The notes beneath the pieces are model-generated. The model searched no databases. It had not been told where the DNA came from and saw only the letters and a program-made list of their open reading frames with translations. The position numbers and the translations under genes are program-made. From assembly GCF_036785885.1 (NCBI RefSeq), contig NC_092312.1:12852001-12916000 (forward strand): a DNA stretch of 64,000 bases, read 5' to 3'. Every line of letters begins with the position of its first letter. The first letter of the stretch is position 1. Positions 22,473-34,428 of the stretch are shown here, one piece after another. Origin of the DNA: Coffea arabica (lineage: Eukaryota; Streptophyta; Magnoliopsida; Gentianales; Rubiaceae).

Positions 22473-25137
22473 TCAATTGAGAAGATCAACACTGATTGTT
22501 TTTAAAGCTTCATCAGCAAGAATCCCGTACAGGCTCTCTGTGAAGTGAACTGCATCCCAAAACACATACTTTGTCCGGTCGGAGCACGTAGCCAAACCCC
22601 GGCAGGTGGCGCCATATTCATAGGTTCCTGTCCCACAACAGCCCTTTAATGCCTCTGTAAAACCTGCACAAAAAATCCCGTCTCATCATTAATCATTCCT
22701 AATTAATTGCCTCGTAAATAGTAAATACTACTAACCATATGATTTTGGATTCTGAATTACTGTTCCTATGATGGCGTATATGTCCAGAAAGGAAGTTTTA
22801 AGCCCCAGGGACCCTTTTAAGCTTGTCAACTCTTGCCTTAACTTTGTACCGAATGAAAGGGCCAATTTGTTCAATGCTTCGTCGCATTTGGTCTCACCCC
22901 GAAACGTCAATACTAGTGGGAGGCAGCCAAGAGGGGGAACTCCCACTACCACTACTCTTCTTGCTCCTATAGAGTGCATTTCCTGCAAAAGACATACTGT
23001 TGAGGTCATTATAAATCATTTTGAAGTTTTGTGTCGCAAGTCTGACTTCACTTGGTTCTCAATTAATACAACTATGAAGTCCTTGTCGTGTATAAATGGG
23101 ATTTTCTTACATTTGTCAAAAAAAAAAATCAGTGGGGCTGGCTTTAAGTGGTGGTTGATTATGATTATTAAAAAAAATTGGATAGTTTAAGGTCCAAAGA
23201 AAATTAATTTACCTGTCAGGATTGCAATTTTTTTTTTTACAATAATAGTTAAAAAACACTGTAACACTTTTTTTTTTTTTTTTTTTGAAATATGTGATCG
23301 AGTAAGAAGGTAGCTAGCAAATGTTTTAAAGTAAATATTTCCAAAGAACTCCAAAAGAAACATTTTCCCCCAAAAAGCTAAAACTTCAATCGAGCACTTA
23401 ATTAGATAGTTCAATGGTTTAAGAACCAAAATAATTTTGCCAAAAAGTTAAGGGACCACATGCATTATAATTTTCCGATCGAGGGCAGACGCACCTTGAT
23501 GGCACTAGACATAGAAGTGATCAAGAAATCTTCGTATTGTGCCACACTGAATTGTTTTGAACGTACAGGTTCCAGAAAGTAGTTTTGGAGGAAATCATTG
23601 GTTCCCATACTTAAAACAAAAACAGCATTGTTTATAAGTTCTTCAGCTTTGGTTGCTCCCACCAGCCGCCTCAGGTGTATCATGTAATGCTTGAGATACT
23701 CCATTTGTTTGGACAAGGATATAACACTCTGCCCCACAATTTATAAGCAAAAAAGAGAAGAGAAAATTAATCAAGTTACAGTTTTTTTTTTTTTAAAAAA
23801 AAAAAAAATCAACCAATAAATTGAAGAGAAATTGGGTCTTTCATCATATAATTACTGAGAGATTTGCTGTGAGATCATCGTAACCCGAAGCTGCTGATGC
23901 AAAACTAATGCCATGCAACATGTCTATCTTGTTCAGATGTGGGTCGAGGAAACCTCGTATAATCTTCTTGTACCCTAGTGCCTCCGCTGCAAAATTCCAA
24001 AAAAAAAAAATAATAATAAAAAAAAAAGAACGAAACACAGAAAAGCTTTTTCTTTCTTTTTTTTTTTTTTTGAAAATAACACAGAAAAGCTTTGAGTGAT
24101 ACATACAACATAACTAACAAAATAAGGCAAACGAGTAATATTGTCAGGTTACCAACCAATATAACATTCTCAGGTGTGCTGAGTTTATGGTGACATGCAA
24201 TAAATGAAACACGTGGTAATTACTTACAATAGATTATAGTACTAAAACAAAAATGCATGCACTACGCCATTAAACAAAGAGGTTAATTATATTTACCATC
24301 CCTAAAGTTTGGCAAATTACTAATTAAACCTTAGAGTCTGACCAAATAGCAGTCGAACCCATTTGGTAGTTTTTGGTCGAGTTTGAGGCCCTAATCATGA
24401 CCTCCGTGAAAATAAAAAAACAAGCCTGAAGTAAAAAATTTTACAGAATTTGGGCTCAGATCATGAGACGGTGGTGGCCTACAAATGGCGGAGACAAAAG
24501 GCAACATTGCTGCTACTGCTAAAGTTTTTAGAAAATTTGCAAAAGAAGGAGATCAACAAAGTAAAATAGAAAAGAAAAATAAGAGAAAGGCACATGACGA
24601 TTTAGAAAGACTACATCGTTTGGTACTTGTAAGATTTTGGTCATCTCATCTATTTCGTCTCGGATATTTGACGGAAGTTATTCATACGAGGAAATCTGTT
24701 ATTTGGCCAAACCTCGGGGTTCAAACTGTAGATTGGTTAAATTTTGAGGAAGGTAAATGTAATTAACCCTTAAAAAAAGAGACACCCTATTATAGTAGCA
24801 TGTAATTTAATCCCATTTTTTCTCAAATTTTATGGGATTTTGGGGAGCAAGATGTTTTAACTTACTTACCTATGAAATCTGTAGCAAGTCTGCCATTAGT
24901 AAACCTTCCAGAAGGGCGGCCATTGATGAAATCCTTCCCATAAGGTGGGAAGTTGCCTTTATTTGTAGTGTCAAGACGATTATTGTTGCCTGGATCAACA
25001 CTAGAATCTCCAAAAACCAACACACATGTCATGTTGTTTTTGGCTGCCAGTAGTCTCAGCTGACTAATGTCAACGGCTTCTGTGAGGCCAAATGCTGCCA
25101 TGGCCAAGAACAGAATCGCCATTTTCATCAGACCCAT
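22473..25137 (-). CDS. GDSL esterase/lipase (gene C)
   Basis: Five exons on the minus strand, in transcript order: 25137-24870, 23986-23856, 23728-23495, 22982-22736, 22663-22473, giving 356 aa. Exons 2 and 3 are 131 and 234 nt, exactly as in genes A and B. A signal peptide (MGLMKMAILFLAMAAFG) precedes block I, VLVFGDSSVDPGNN, with Ser 45. Block II is GISFASAASGYDDLT and block III is MGTNDFLQNYF. Block V reads WDAVHFTESLYG: the catalytic Asp and His are kept, but the usual proline after His is phenylalanine. The protein is clearly more distant from A and B than they are from each other and recalls At5g45950. Intron 1 contains a family M MITE. Confidence 0.9.
24280..24770. mobile_element. Fold-back MITE, Mutator-like (family M-related, copy 5)
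   Basis: It lies in intron 1 of GDSL gene C. The ends are AGGTTAATTATATTTACC on the left and, inverted, GGGTTAATTACATTTACC on the right. Flanks TAAACAAAG (24271-24279) and TAAAAAAAG (24771-24779) agree at 8 of 9 positions, with one extra base at the right border. A 93-codon frame inside (24485-24766) matches nothing I know and runs into the right terminal repeat, so it is not called as a gene. Confidence 0.6.
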
Positions 25138-25810
25138 AGTTAGCTAGCTAGCTAGCTCATCCAGTTTCGAATTTGATGCCTTTGCAGAAACTGGAGTTCA
25201 AGAATGCAATGGGAGTTTTTTTTTTTTTTTTTTTTTTCTGTTGATTCTGAAAACACAGAAACATTTCTCTTTAACGGCCTACGATGCATTAAATTTTGTT
25301 AGGTGGCACATTGAAAGTTTGTACGACAAAGTCGTGTGAAATCCTTTGTGTTCCGGTCTACTTTAGTAGCAGAAACTATTAAGCAATTCAACTCAATTGT
25401 TTACCCTTCATAAATGGGCCACTTTTAATTCAAGACGTTTAGTGAGAAATGCACCAATAATATAACCATTGTTGGACTCCACAAGTGAGAAATGCCATAT
25501 GAAATTGGATTTGGAACGTAGGCACCAAATTAAAATGCCTCAAGACTTGACGGCAATGACCAAAAACATGAGACGAGAGTTTAAGCTGGAGCTTTTGATC
25601 ATTTTCTCTCTTTGTTTTTGATATCAATTGGGACCATTTGGTTGAGTGGGGTTGGATTCCAGGTTGGAACATGAAAATAAAGGTTTAGCAGTGTTGCACA
25701 AGGATTTTACATTACTTTGACATTGAACGAATTGCATTGATTAAGTAGACCCAGAGTTGTTCAACCAACTGGAAAATCATATTGCCCTTCAATGAGTACC
25801 AACCTGCCAG

Positions 25811-25919
25811 GGCAGACGGGATCCTCTGTCTAATATTTTGTGTACATTTTTCTGTCCAATACAAAATTACGTAGTTTCATTTATTATATTTGCTGATGTG
25901 ACACGTAAAAAAAAGAAAG
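25811..25919 (+). mobile_element. Single arm of fold-back MITE family F
   Basis: It starts GCAGACGGGATCCTCTGTC and runs through TGTCCAAT, ACGTAGTTTCA and GCTGATGTGACACGTAAAA, matching the left arm of the element at 3125-3535 from end to end with scattered changes. No opposing arm follows, so it is a partial copy or has lost its other half. Confidence 0.6.
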
Positions 25920-26250
25920 TGGAAACAAAATAGGGCGCAGATAAAGGCTCAAATTAATGCAGCTTCTCAACTCATTTGCTGGAGTTTTGGACAACCTGTG
26001 TGCACCTTCCTAATCAAGGACAGGGACTTTCAAAATTGTTACCATTTTTTTTTTTTTTTTGTTTCTTCACTTTGTTTGGGATGGTTGTATACCTATCTAT
26101 AGTACTCCATATAAAACTGTATTAAATGATTTACGTTTTGATTTTTTTTTTTTTTTTTTTACTTTTGTGATCTGCCTAGCTAATATGTCCTTAATTGAAA
26201 GATTGTAACTTCTTAATGTGATGGACAAACAAGTCATTACAAAGATAATG

Positions 26251-26345
26251 GGAGGGGAAGAGATGGGTTGGGTGGTAAGAAGGGAGGGAGCGTATATAAG
26301 TGAAAACTTCTGGTTCGACTCTTTCCATTTACACTTAAAAATAAA
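26251..26345 (+). mobile_element. SINE-like fragment (copy 2)
   Basis: GATGGGTTGGGTGGTAAGAA is followed by CTGGTTCGACTC, a plausible pol III B box, and a short A-rich end. It aligns with 13985-14072. The tRNA-like head suggests a SINE, but the 5' end and any target duplication are unresolved. Confidence 0.4.
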
Positions 26346-27260
26346 AGTCATTAAAATGATAAATGCATTTGTTTATTAAATTTTGGGAACACTTCTGTAT
26401 CTAAGTAGAAATCTACCTAACAAAAACTTTTGTACATCTCTGTCAAATTGCGACTAGAAAATCTATTGTTGGAAAATTTCTTCATGGAAGTAGAGATCTT
26501 CCCAACAGAGACTTCAATTGAAAACTAGAAATTTATCATCATTCAAAGTATAATTACACTTGGGACCCTAATAGAAGATAGAAGCACCGTGTTATTTTTT
26601 TCCCTTTTTTTTTTTTTGTTGTGGGCTAGAAACAGATCAGCATCCATATAAAAAGTTGAAAACAAGCTCTTTTAAGGAAGGCTATCGTTATTGGCCAAGA
26701 CTTCACAGGATCGAGGGTCAGATAACAATTATCGACAAGGTGATTTTTTTTTGCCTCCCTCGTATCCTTCTATATATAAAGCATGAGGCGGGGGTTTAGT
26801 GTTAAAATTTTGTGTCATTTTTGAAGTTTTGAATTTTACCCCTATAAAAAAGTGTAATGGAAGGATCAAGACAAGAATATAAAATAGAGAAATTTATACT
26901 GGCGTTGACCATTTTTTATCGACTTTCTATGATTTTCTTAACAAATTATCAGTTAGGCATGCCAATCAGTGGCTTACGTGATTTCAGTGGCATGTCATTG
27001 ATGTTCTATTGGACACTACCATGATTTGGATGACAGCCTTCCTTTCCCATTCCATGAACTCAGATACATTTCTTGTATGACAGCCTCCTCATTAAGCCAT
27101 GCAAGACTAAGGGGAGGAACATGTACACCCTTATTTACCCAGGGAAAAAACATACAGCAGGAGTAGATAGAAGAGAACAGAATTGGAATGACATTGAAAT
27201 TAAAGCTGACAAGAGGAGCTTCATGCATCAACTCAGAACCAAGCACGTTTGCACTCCCAT

Positions 27261-27302
27261 ATATGTGTGTGTGTGTGTGTGTGTATATATGTGTGTGTGT
27301 GT
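27261..27302. repeat. (TG)n microsatellite
   Basis: TG repeats interrupted by TATATAT. Confidence 0.9.
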
Positions 27303-28029
27303 TAGAATAAGATATCCTAACTTTAGGCTTTCTGGTTTGTCATGCTCCTTTTCTTTTGTAACTAGAAAAAGTAAACCATATAGCTAGCTAATACTATAGT
27401 TTACTCTTGATGTCACTCTGTTGTTTATTAATTAGCTGAAGAAGTGCTGGAAAATAGGATACAAACACGAAGTTCCTAGAAATAAAGATTCTATTTTATC
27501 GATGTTTGTCAAAAATAATCATATGATTGCCAAGCTTTACACAGTTAACCACAGACGGAAATGCAACAGCGTTTTAAAAGGCATTACTTGCTTTTGCTTA
27601 GCACATATAAAAATTTAAATAAAATTAAAAGCTGCATACCTTTATGGCCTTAATTACGGATCAGACACAGGAAGGAAAAAGAAAAAAAAAAAAGCGTGAT
27701 GTTGAGTCATTGAAATCTTAGATTGAACAAGAAACAAACCGGAGGACCTAATTTAAATATTTCACCAGGTAACCATGTGAGGCCCCGATGCCGTCCCATA
27801 TGGAGAGTATAGAGGATATTCAATGAATACAAGTCCCAACCCATGGGCCATTCAATAATTTGGACTACTATTTTTAACCCGTGTTTTCACTCTTCGAACC
27901 AGCCCTTGAGCCCGGAGCATTACAAATGATACTAAAGCAAATTTTGCATGGTCTCTGCACAATGTGAGCATTACAAAATAATGTTTAAAATCATTATTAG
28001 CTTAACCACTCATTATGTTGACAATAACA

Positions 28030-28102
28030 TCCGTTGTAGTCTAGATGGTTAGGATACTCGGCTCTCACCCGAGAGACCCGGGTTCGAGTCCCGGCAACGG
28101 AA
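28030..28102 (+). tRNA. tRNA-Glu (anticodon CTC)
   Basis: A 73-nt cloverleaf: acceptor arm TCCGTTG / CAACGGA with discriminator A, D arm GTCTAGATGGTTAGGAT, anticodon stem CTCGG / CCGAG with loop CTCTCAC (anticodon CTC at 28064-28066), and T arm ACCCGGGTTCGAGTCCCGG containing the pol III B box GGTTCGAGTCC. There is no intron and no encoded CCA. A TTTTT terminator follows. It decodes GAG codons in the cytosol. All stems pair, so it looks functional. It lies 285 bp upstream of the SNI1 start codon, on the same strand. Confidence 0.96.
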
Positions 28103-28104
28103 CC

Positions 28105-28109
28105 TTTTT
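28105..28109 (+). terminator. RNA polymerase III terminator of tRNA-Glu
   Basis: Five T residues, three bases after the mature tRNA end, the standard pol III stop signal. Confidence 0.85.
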
Positions 28110-28240
28110 GTTTAGTTGCCTTCACATTTTGCTCGATTTATGGCTGGAGGGTGGCTCCTTCAAACAATTCTTTTCCTAGTTTCCTTCCTTCCTTGCTTGG
28201 TTTATTTTGTTTGTTTTTCCGCCCCTGAAGCAACTTCAAT

Positions 28241-28251
28241 TTTGGCGGGAA
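28241..28251 (+). promoter_or_regulatory. E2F-like site upstream of SNI1
   Basis: TTTGGCGGGAA fits the plant E2F/DP consensus closely and lies about 137 bp before the SNI1 ATG. It would suit S-phase or DNA-damage-linked expression of an SMC5/6-associated protein. This is a motif match only. Confidence 0.5.
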
Positions 28252-28387
28252 CAGACCCAAAAACAAGCAGTAAGTAACAAATGCCCCTACCTTCTCAAGT
28301 TACTGTGCTGGGGCTTCAAATTTTGTAGAAGACAAAGGAAAGAGGGGTTTGGCAGAAGAAGAAGAATACTACTGGTACAGAATAAAG

Positions 28388-31300
28388 ATGGAGACGCGCA
28401 AAAGAGGAAGAGGACTTGGAGCAAACAGGGAAGGCGGAAGAGGAAATCAGAATAAATACCAGAAGAATGAGAGTAATTTCAACAGGGGGAGGGGTGGGCG
28501 TGTGGGTTTGGAAGAAAATACTCTGGCAATCCTTGACACCTCTTCCTCCGCCTCTTTCCACCACCTCCTCGACGACCGTGAGTAGAAGTAATTCTTTTAT
28601 GAAGGATGGAGTATTAATTTTGTGAATTTTGTTCGTATTAATTTTTTGGTATTGTCCATCCATTTTCAGGGCTTGCTTTTCTGGACGCAGTTCGGTCGGC
28701 ATCTTTGGTTCCTGAAAACGACAATCCCCCAACTAAGTACATGTTTTCTTTTGTCAAATTTCTCGTCTTTTAATGCACATGATTTATATTTTTCCTGTTT
28801 GATTAAGTCATTAAAAGTTCACGAAGAAAAGAAAAAGGAGATGGAATTATATCCGTAATTGGATATGGATTGTTGATGACCATATTTTTTGGGTATTCTT
28901 TTTCCTGAATAATTTTTAGTGGGGATTTCTGTGTAAGATTGAGTTTTTTTTTTTTTTTTTATCTTTTATATTGAGCCACTTGATTAACTGTCACAATATG
29001 TTTCTATATATATATTTTAGAAGTTTTGCTCATAATATAGAAAAGAATGGGGAGGGGGACTGGGAAAGGTCAAAATCAAATGCTCAGTGTAAGAGAAGGA
29101 GCAAAAACCCTCACCATCCTCAGGTTTTTAATCAGATCTTGGTGTTTAATACATATGTGATTATTTTCAACTGATCAAAAGTGAAGTTCTTTTGTGGAAA
29201 TATTACTTTAGCAACTGAGTTGGATTGCATATTTGCTGTTTCTTTATTACTGATTCAAGCAGTGGACATGATTCTGATCAATTGAAGTTTTAAGGTTACA
29301 TTGGTTGTTTGAGTTGAAAATTGGTGCTCTATTAGATCTTTACGAGCTGCATAGATTGGAATGACCTCCTCGGGATGTCTTCTTGACTTTTCTAATGTAC
29401 AAGTTCTTTGAGATTTCGAAGTACCAAAATATCAGCGTGATTATTATGGAGAACTTTTAGATGCGGCTGATCACCCATTGAAATTAGACTGTTCTATCTC
29501 TTGGTCTCAATTTAGAGGTGGCCGTGATTGTTTCTTGATCACCCTTACTTGTGTTCATGAATCTATGTGTACATCAAGTTATGAACTCGATTGTTTGTAG
29601 CATTTAGGGAACTTAGACTCTGTCATCTTATGTGCCACTGATGTGACCATGCTTTCAAAACAGTTATATCATGTCTTTTTCTGTGGTTGAAAACTGGTAA
29701 AATAACTTCTTTGGTTTATGCTGAAACTTCTAAAGCACATTTATCCCAGGTTTTTGGCTGACTGACTAATTTTGGAATTCTGATTATACAGAAAAATGTT
29801 TGTGGCGGTTTTTCAAATTTTGAAGGATGAAAGTTCACTTGATCTGATAATTGCTAGTTATCAACTTCTTTTTGAGTTGAATAAGGTACTATTTGGTCAT
29901 TCTTTTTATGACATTCTAAAGTTTAGGTTTAATCAAGCTTATCCTTCATTACAGCGATATCCGTGGGTATACTTGCCTAAGATGGAAAAGTCAGAGTCAT
30001 CCACACCCTCTAAAGTACATTGTGGACTTATTGTGGCTGAAGAGGTAACTGTTCTATTTCTGATTGGAGCTATCTTCTTTATGTCAATGACTGATTTTTT
30101 GTTTGTTCAAAACACATAATAGCACTCTCTGCTGCATGCCAGGCTTGGTCTCCTTTTGGTTGTAATGAGAGGGATGAAGCTACTGATACCTCAGGTGGAT
30201 CAATCAACCCCCTTGTAAGTTGTATTGCTATCGTGCCTGCATTTTATTATTCATCTCATATAGAATTCTAACAAACTGCTTGAATATCTTCCACTTGGCT
30301 TATATCCTCCATTTCATTATTCTTTAATTGCCAATGGTTGCCCATAATACTTTGATTGACATAAGTTCTTACTTTCCTATGCTAACGAAGTACTTTGTTT
30401 TGGTTTCAGGCCTTCCATTCTCTGATGCAAGATATTGCTAAAGGAGCTACTGAGGAAAGGCGCAACACAATAGAAATAAAGGTCAGTTACTACCCCATGT
30501 CATCTTGCAATGTCATTGAGCTTTTGTTGCTTGAAAGTTTAGTTTTCACTTACCAAGCTGCATGAAGTGCCAATGTTTAACAGCAGGATTGGAGTTTTTC
30601 TTGACATCTAGAACTATATATTCACAATGTGCAAATTCTCATCTGTCGTATCATTTTCTTGCAGTCACTGCAGAACATGTTACTGTTTCAATATCTTGTT
30701 AATGTTCTTGAAGGAGATCTTTTCCCTCGAATTCATGCATTTAAAGGTAAAATTGCAGTTGAATTTGTGACATGTGATTAATGTCTATACTTTGTTAATT
30801 GGATCATTATCTTTGCTGCAGAAAGTTTAAACTGGATTCTTTTGAGGGAGTGCATCCTTAACAAGATTCTAGTATGCTTTTCTATTCTTTGGTTTCAGTT
30901 CTCATAACTGTTCATGTTTTTCTCATTATGTACTATACAATATTCACCCTGTAAGTTCTGCTTCCATCATACTGCAGGGGTCCAGGAAACTATCTTACAA
31001 AGATTTAATTAAGGACTGCATGTCTCTCATAGGTGATCTTTCTTGTGATAAGACTAAAATCACTTGTGATCAGAAAGGGAAAAGAACTTCTTTGGCGGAG
31101 CTACAGAAGGATTGTCATGGCCCTTTAGAGTTAGCTTTACCCGAAGTAGAAAAGAATACATGTCTTGCCCTGAAGAAACTTCTGCAGATGGTTAGTTGAG
31201 AAGCTCTCCATTGTAGGGACATCTTGAATTTGTGCCTTTAGTGATTGTGAAATTTTTGGACCATTCAGATTATGGAGCTAGATTCATCAAGGAACATAGC

Positions 31301-33799
31301 AGATATGACTGGCCTTATCACCAGAGCAGATGGGGCAAGGTATTTTCCTCTTCTTTATCGATAACACAGTGCATCTATGTCTTAACTTTGACCATTCAGT
31401 TAAAAGGTTCTGGCTTTTCGATGTGGTGCAGGATTCCAGCTGCAGAGATCATTTTAAATGAGCTTTCATACAGTAGTGATCTCCTTTTCTCATTTTTTCT
31501 GGTGCTCAGCCATAGTCTCTCTCTTCTCTCTCTCTCTCTTTCACATGCAATGCTCACACACGTATGCATGCACGCTGCATTGCTGGAGAATAACTGAAAC
31601 CAAAGAAGTAATGAATGCACATACCAACAATGGAAATTGTACTTGATTAGGTTTTTAAGAAGTGTCCGGCAGATCTTAGTTCAGTAACTTTGCTACCTTT
31701 ATGTGTGAGCATGTTTGTCTTTGCTGTGCATTTGGGGAAGATTTTGCAGAGTGGGGCAACTGGGGGCCAGAAGGCAATAGATTTCCCTGTTTGGCAGGAG
31801 TTGAGAAGAAGGGGATGGGAAAATGAAAGCAGAACATCAGGGGAGGGTCAACCCTTCTCAATGCCTTTTCATATTTCTAACTTCTCCATCTCAGAAGCTG
31901 TGTTAAATTAGCCTTCAAATGATAAAATTAGACACAATTGGCAGTAACTCAATGTTCAGTATGAATTGGTAAAACTCTTTTTTTTTTTTTCTGTAATTAG
32001 TTAGAGTCCTAACAAAGAACTGAAACTTTGGTGAAGGGTTTTAAAACCTCTCCCAGCCCTTTCATCTCTCGCTCCTTTAATTATGATACCCTAGAACTTG
32101 TTTGGTGGTGTTTTCGGAACTGTTTTCTCTCTGTCAGTCTGGCAGGTGGGAACCAAGCTGGTACTGAATTTGTTTACTTTGGTGCATTGATGATGACAGC
32201 TCTTCGATGAACCTGAGTGGAAGCTAAAAACCATTGTGCAGTACTTTCAGAAGTATATTCCAAAGGTAAACTGGATAATCCAATTCTTTTCTTTAATTCA
32301 AAAGCTTTGCATGATGGATGATCTATGAATTGTGTGATGATCAAATTGTGAACTCTTGTTTGTCCAAATTATGTCTCCAAAATACCAATGTCCTGTTCCT
32401 CGCATTCTTCGACAAACCTACATGACATGGTTGTCCTTTAGATCCTTGACACATTCAATTTGGATATTCATTCTATTTCTGCTGTGCTGAAATGGAAAGG
32501 GTTATTCTGCTGTATTACCATGAATGTATTGGTTGTGTACTGTGCTTGATTTGCATTAAAAAATCTGCTGATTAAGGGTTTTCTGTTTGTCTTAGCCTAA
32601 AAACTTCATGAAATACTTCCATAACATTTATCTTGTAAAGAATTGTATACAATATCCAGACATTTGGAGCCTTCTCTCTTCTCTTAAGTTCACTAGCCAT
32701 TAGAAGATACATTTTGCTTGTAGGGTCATTTTTAACATTTACAGGGAAATGAAAGGTTGTTTCAGGAATTACTTACTACCTTCTTTCTTAAATGGTCTGC
32801 CTGCTTTTCCATGGAATTACCTGGACAAAGTTTTTTGACTTGCAACTTTTTAGGCTGTAAACTAGACAAGTAGAGAATTCATTTACCTCTCAACCAGTCA
32901 AATCAGACACTGATATGTTGTTAATTTCTCTACTTTTTGTTGATTGCAAATTCTGAACTCTCATGTCTCTTTCTGTATTCGCAATTCTTAGATTATTACC
33001 TGCCTGGAATTGTTGGAATGGTTATTGACCATTAGCATTGCAACTCTCATGTTATATTTACTCTCATGTTATATTTTATATAACAGTCTTCTATCCGAAC
33101 AAGGCGGTCTAATGGCTCAAGTAGTGATGCAACTTTTGATGGGATATTGAAGTGCTTTTCAAATGAAAACAGCGCAAAAGGAATCATTAAGAAAATGAGG
33201 CCAGACGTCACTCAATTGCTTTTAGCGCATGGCTTTCAGGTGAACAATAAAATTGTTGTAGATGTCTTGCTTAATTTCCAGATTGCATATACGGGGATTG
33301 CAGTGTTGTAGCTCTAGAAATGGATAGAAGTAGGTTTGATAGAAATCCTAAAATCAAGCTTAGAGTAATTACAGAGTTTCAACTTTACCCCTGGCATCCC
33401 CCCCTTCCCCGGGGCCCAAACAAAACTGGACATAAGGAAAGCATAGAAAATATATGAAGACAATGATATGAAATGAAAGCAAGCTGCAATTAGGGCAAAG
33501 AGTGATTATGCAATAATCAAAATACTATGTTTTGCCTTACTCTATGTTTGGCATTTCTTTTCAGGCTTTCTTGTCCTTGTCCTCAAAACATTCAGTTGAA
33601 GATGCCTCTGATAGCAAGCAGGATGTCAGAGGCAGCTCTATTATGGAAATATGTGAGAATGTAGTGTCTGCTTTTGCTTGTTTCAGAAAGGAAGACAAGT
33701 AAGATGTTCTTAATTGATGTGATTTTCACATTTGCGCTGTCTTTGAATTTCCCTGATAATTGAAACAGTTTAGCTCAGGAAAGTGTACGTGTCTATCTA

Positions 33800-33853
<54 letters not shown>

Positions 33854-34428
33854 GTAGGTGACTTAAGACGTCCTTCTCTTGTTCTGGTAGTTTATTTTTT
33901 GTTGGAATTTAGATAACTTTTCAATCCAAATTATTGCAACAAAGGATAAGTTCACTAGTTCATCAAACATGCTGAAGTGCAAGGCACTCTGTAATGCTCC
34001 AGAGTTTAAAAATGAGGACAAAGAGTGTTTGGTCACTGCACGCAATTATTAGGCATAATAGTTTAGAGTTTTGGCATTCATTCGTAGCGTGGTGCATAAG
34101 TAATAGAGATTACAGTGGAGTCATGTTTTCTACAATTTTGAGTGACATGAGCCGTACAAGTGCATTTCTATCCTGAAGATCGTTGATTATTATGTTACCT
34201 GATGACATTCCAATCATAGTTGTTTAACCTTATTTAGAATATTGGAAAATTGTAAATAAAAAAAAGGATGCTGTAAGATCATGTAAAGAGAAGTGAATAC
34301 AAATTTTGATAAGCATTTTTATTGTTGTCAATTGACATACCTTCTGCAGGCAGTTTACCTTTTCGCCTTTCAGTAGAGAAGCACTATTTACGGCCGCAAG
34401 TGTACTGTCAACAGGTGCCCGTTCATGA
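28388..34428 (+). CDS. SNI1: SNI1, SMC5/6-associated negative regulator of systemic acquired resistance
   Basis: Fifteen exons: 28388-28577, 28670-28736, 29792-29885, 29955-30044, 30143-30214, 30410-30481, 30665-30746, 30822-30871, 30978-31190, 31269-31339, 31432-31501, 32200-32265, 33087-33239, 33565-33698, 34350-34428, giving 500 aa. Phases agree throughout. Recognised by ordered matches to Arabidopsis SNI1: TLAILDT, then LAFLDAVRSASLVPE, PPTKKM, LFDEPEWKLKTIVQYFQKY, RTRRS and the end EALFTAASVLS. The family protein is a helical-repeat nuclear factor that represses pathogenesis-related genes and is a subunit of the plant SMC5/6 complex, affecting recombination and the damage response. The N-terminus is Arg/Gly-rich (METRKRGRG) and the total is longer than the ~430 aa of Arabidopsis. 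The donor of exon 11 (CTG then gtgctc) is weak; that border is the least sure. The ATG at 28388 is the first in frame. Confidence 0.88.
33802..33851. repeat. (AT)n microsatellite in SNI1 intron 14
   Basis: About 25 AT units between the last two SNI1 exons. Confidence 0.9.

Larger units (their letters stand above)
25138..28029. other. Intergenic, repeat-bearing
   Basis: The promoter of GDSL gene C lies at the left, with a long poly(T) run at 25217-25237. A single arm of a fold-back MITE (25811-25919), a SINE-like fragment (26251-26345) and a (TG)n run (27261-27302) follow. No protein gene was recognised. Confidence 0.45.

Noticed and set aside
24485-24766. Plus-strand frame of 93 codons inside the MITE in GDSL gene C intron 1
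   Set aside because: It runs into the terminal repeat, has no known domain, and lies on the strand opposite to the host gene.
28349-28387. Upstream extension of SNI1 exon 1
   Set aside because: It begins with TTG, not ATG; the first ATG is at 28388.
31396-31646. Frames on both strands around a CT-rich stretch in SNI1 intron 11
   Set aside because: Simple-sequence translations overlapping a real exon; no family match.
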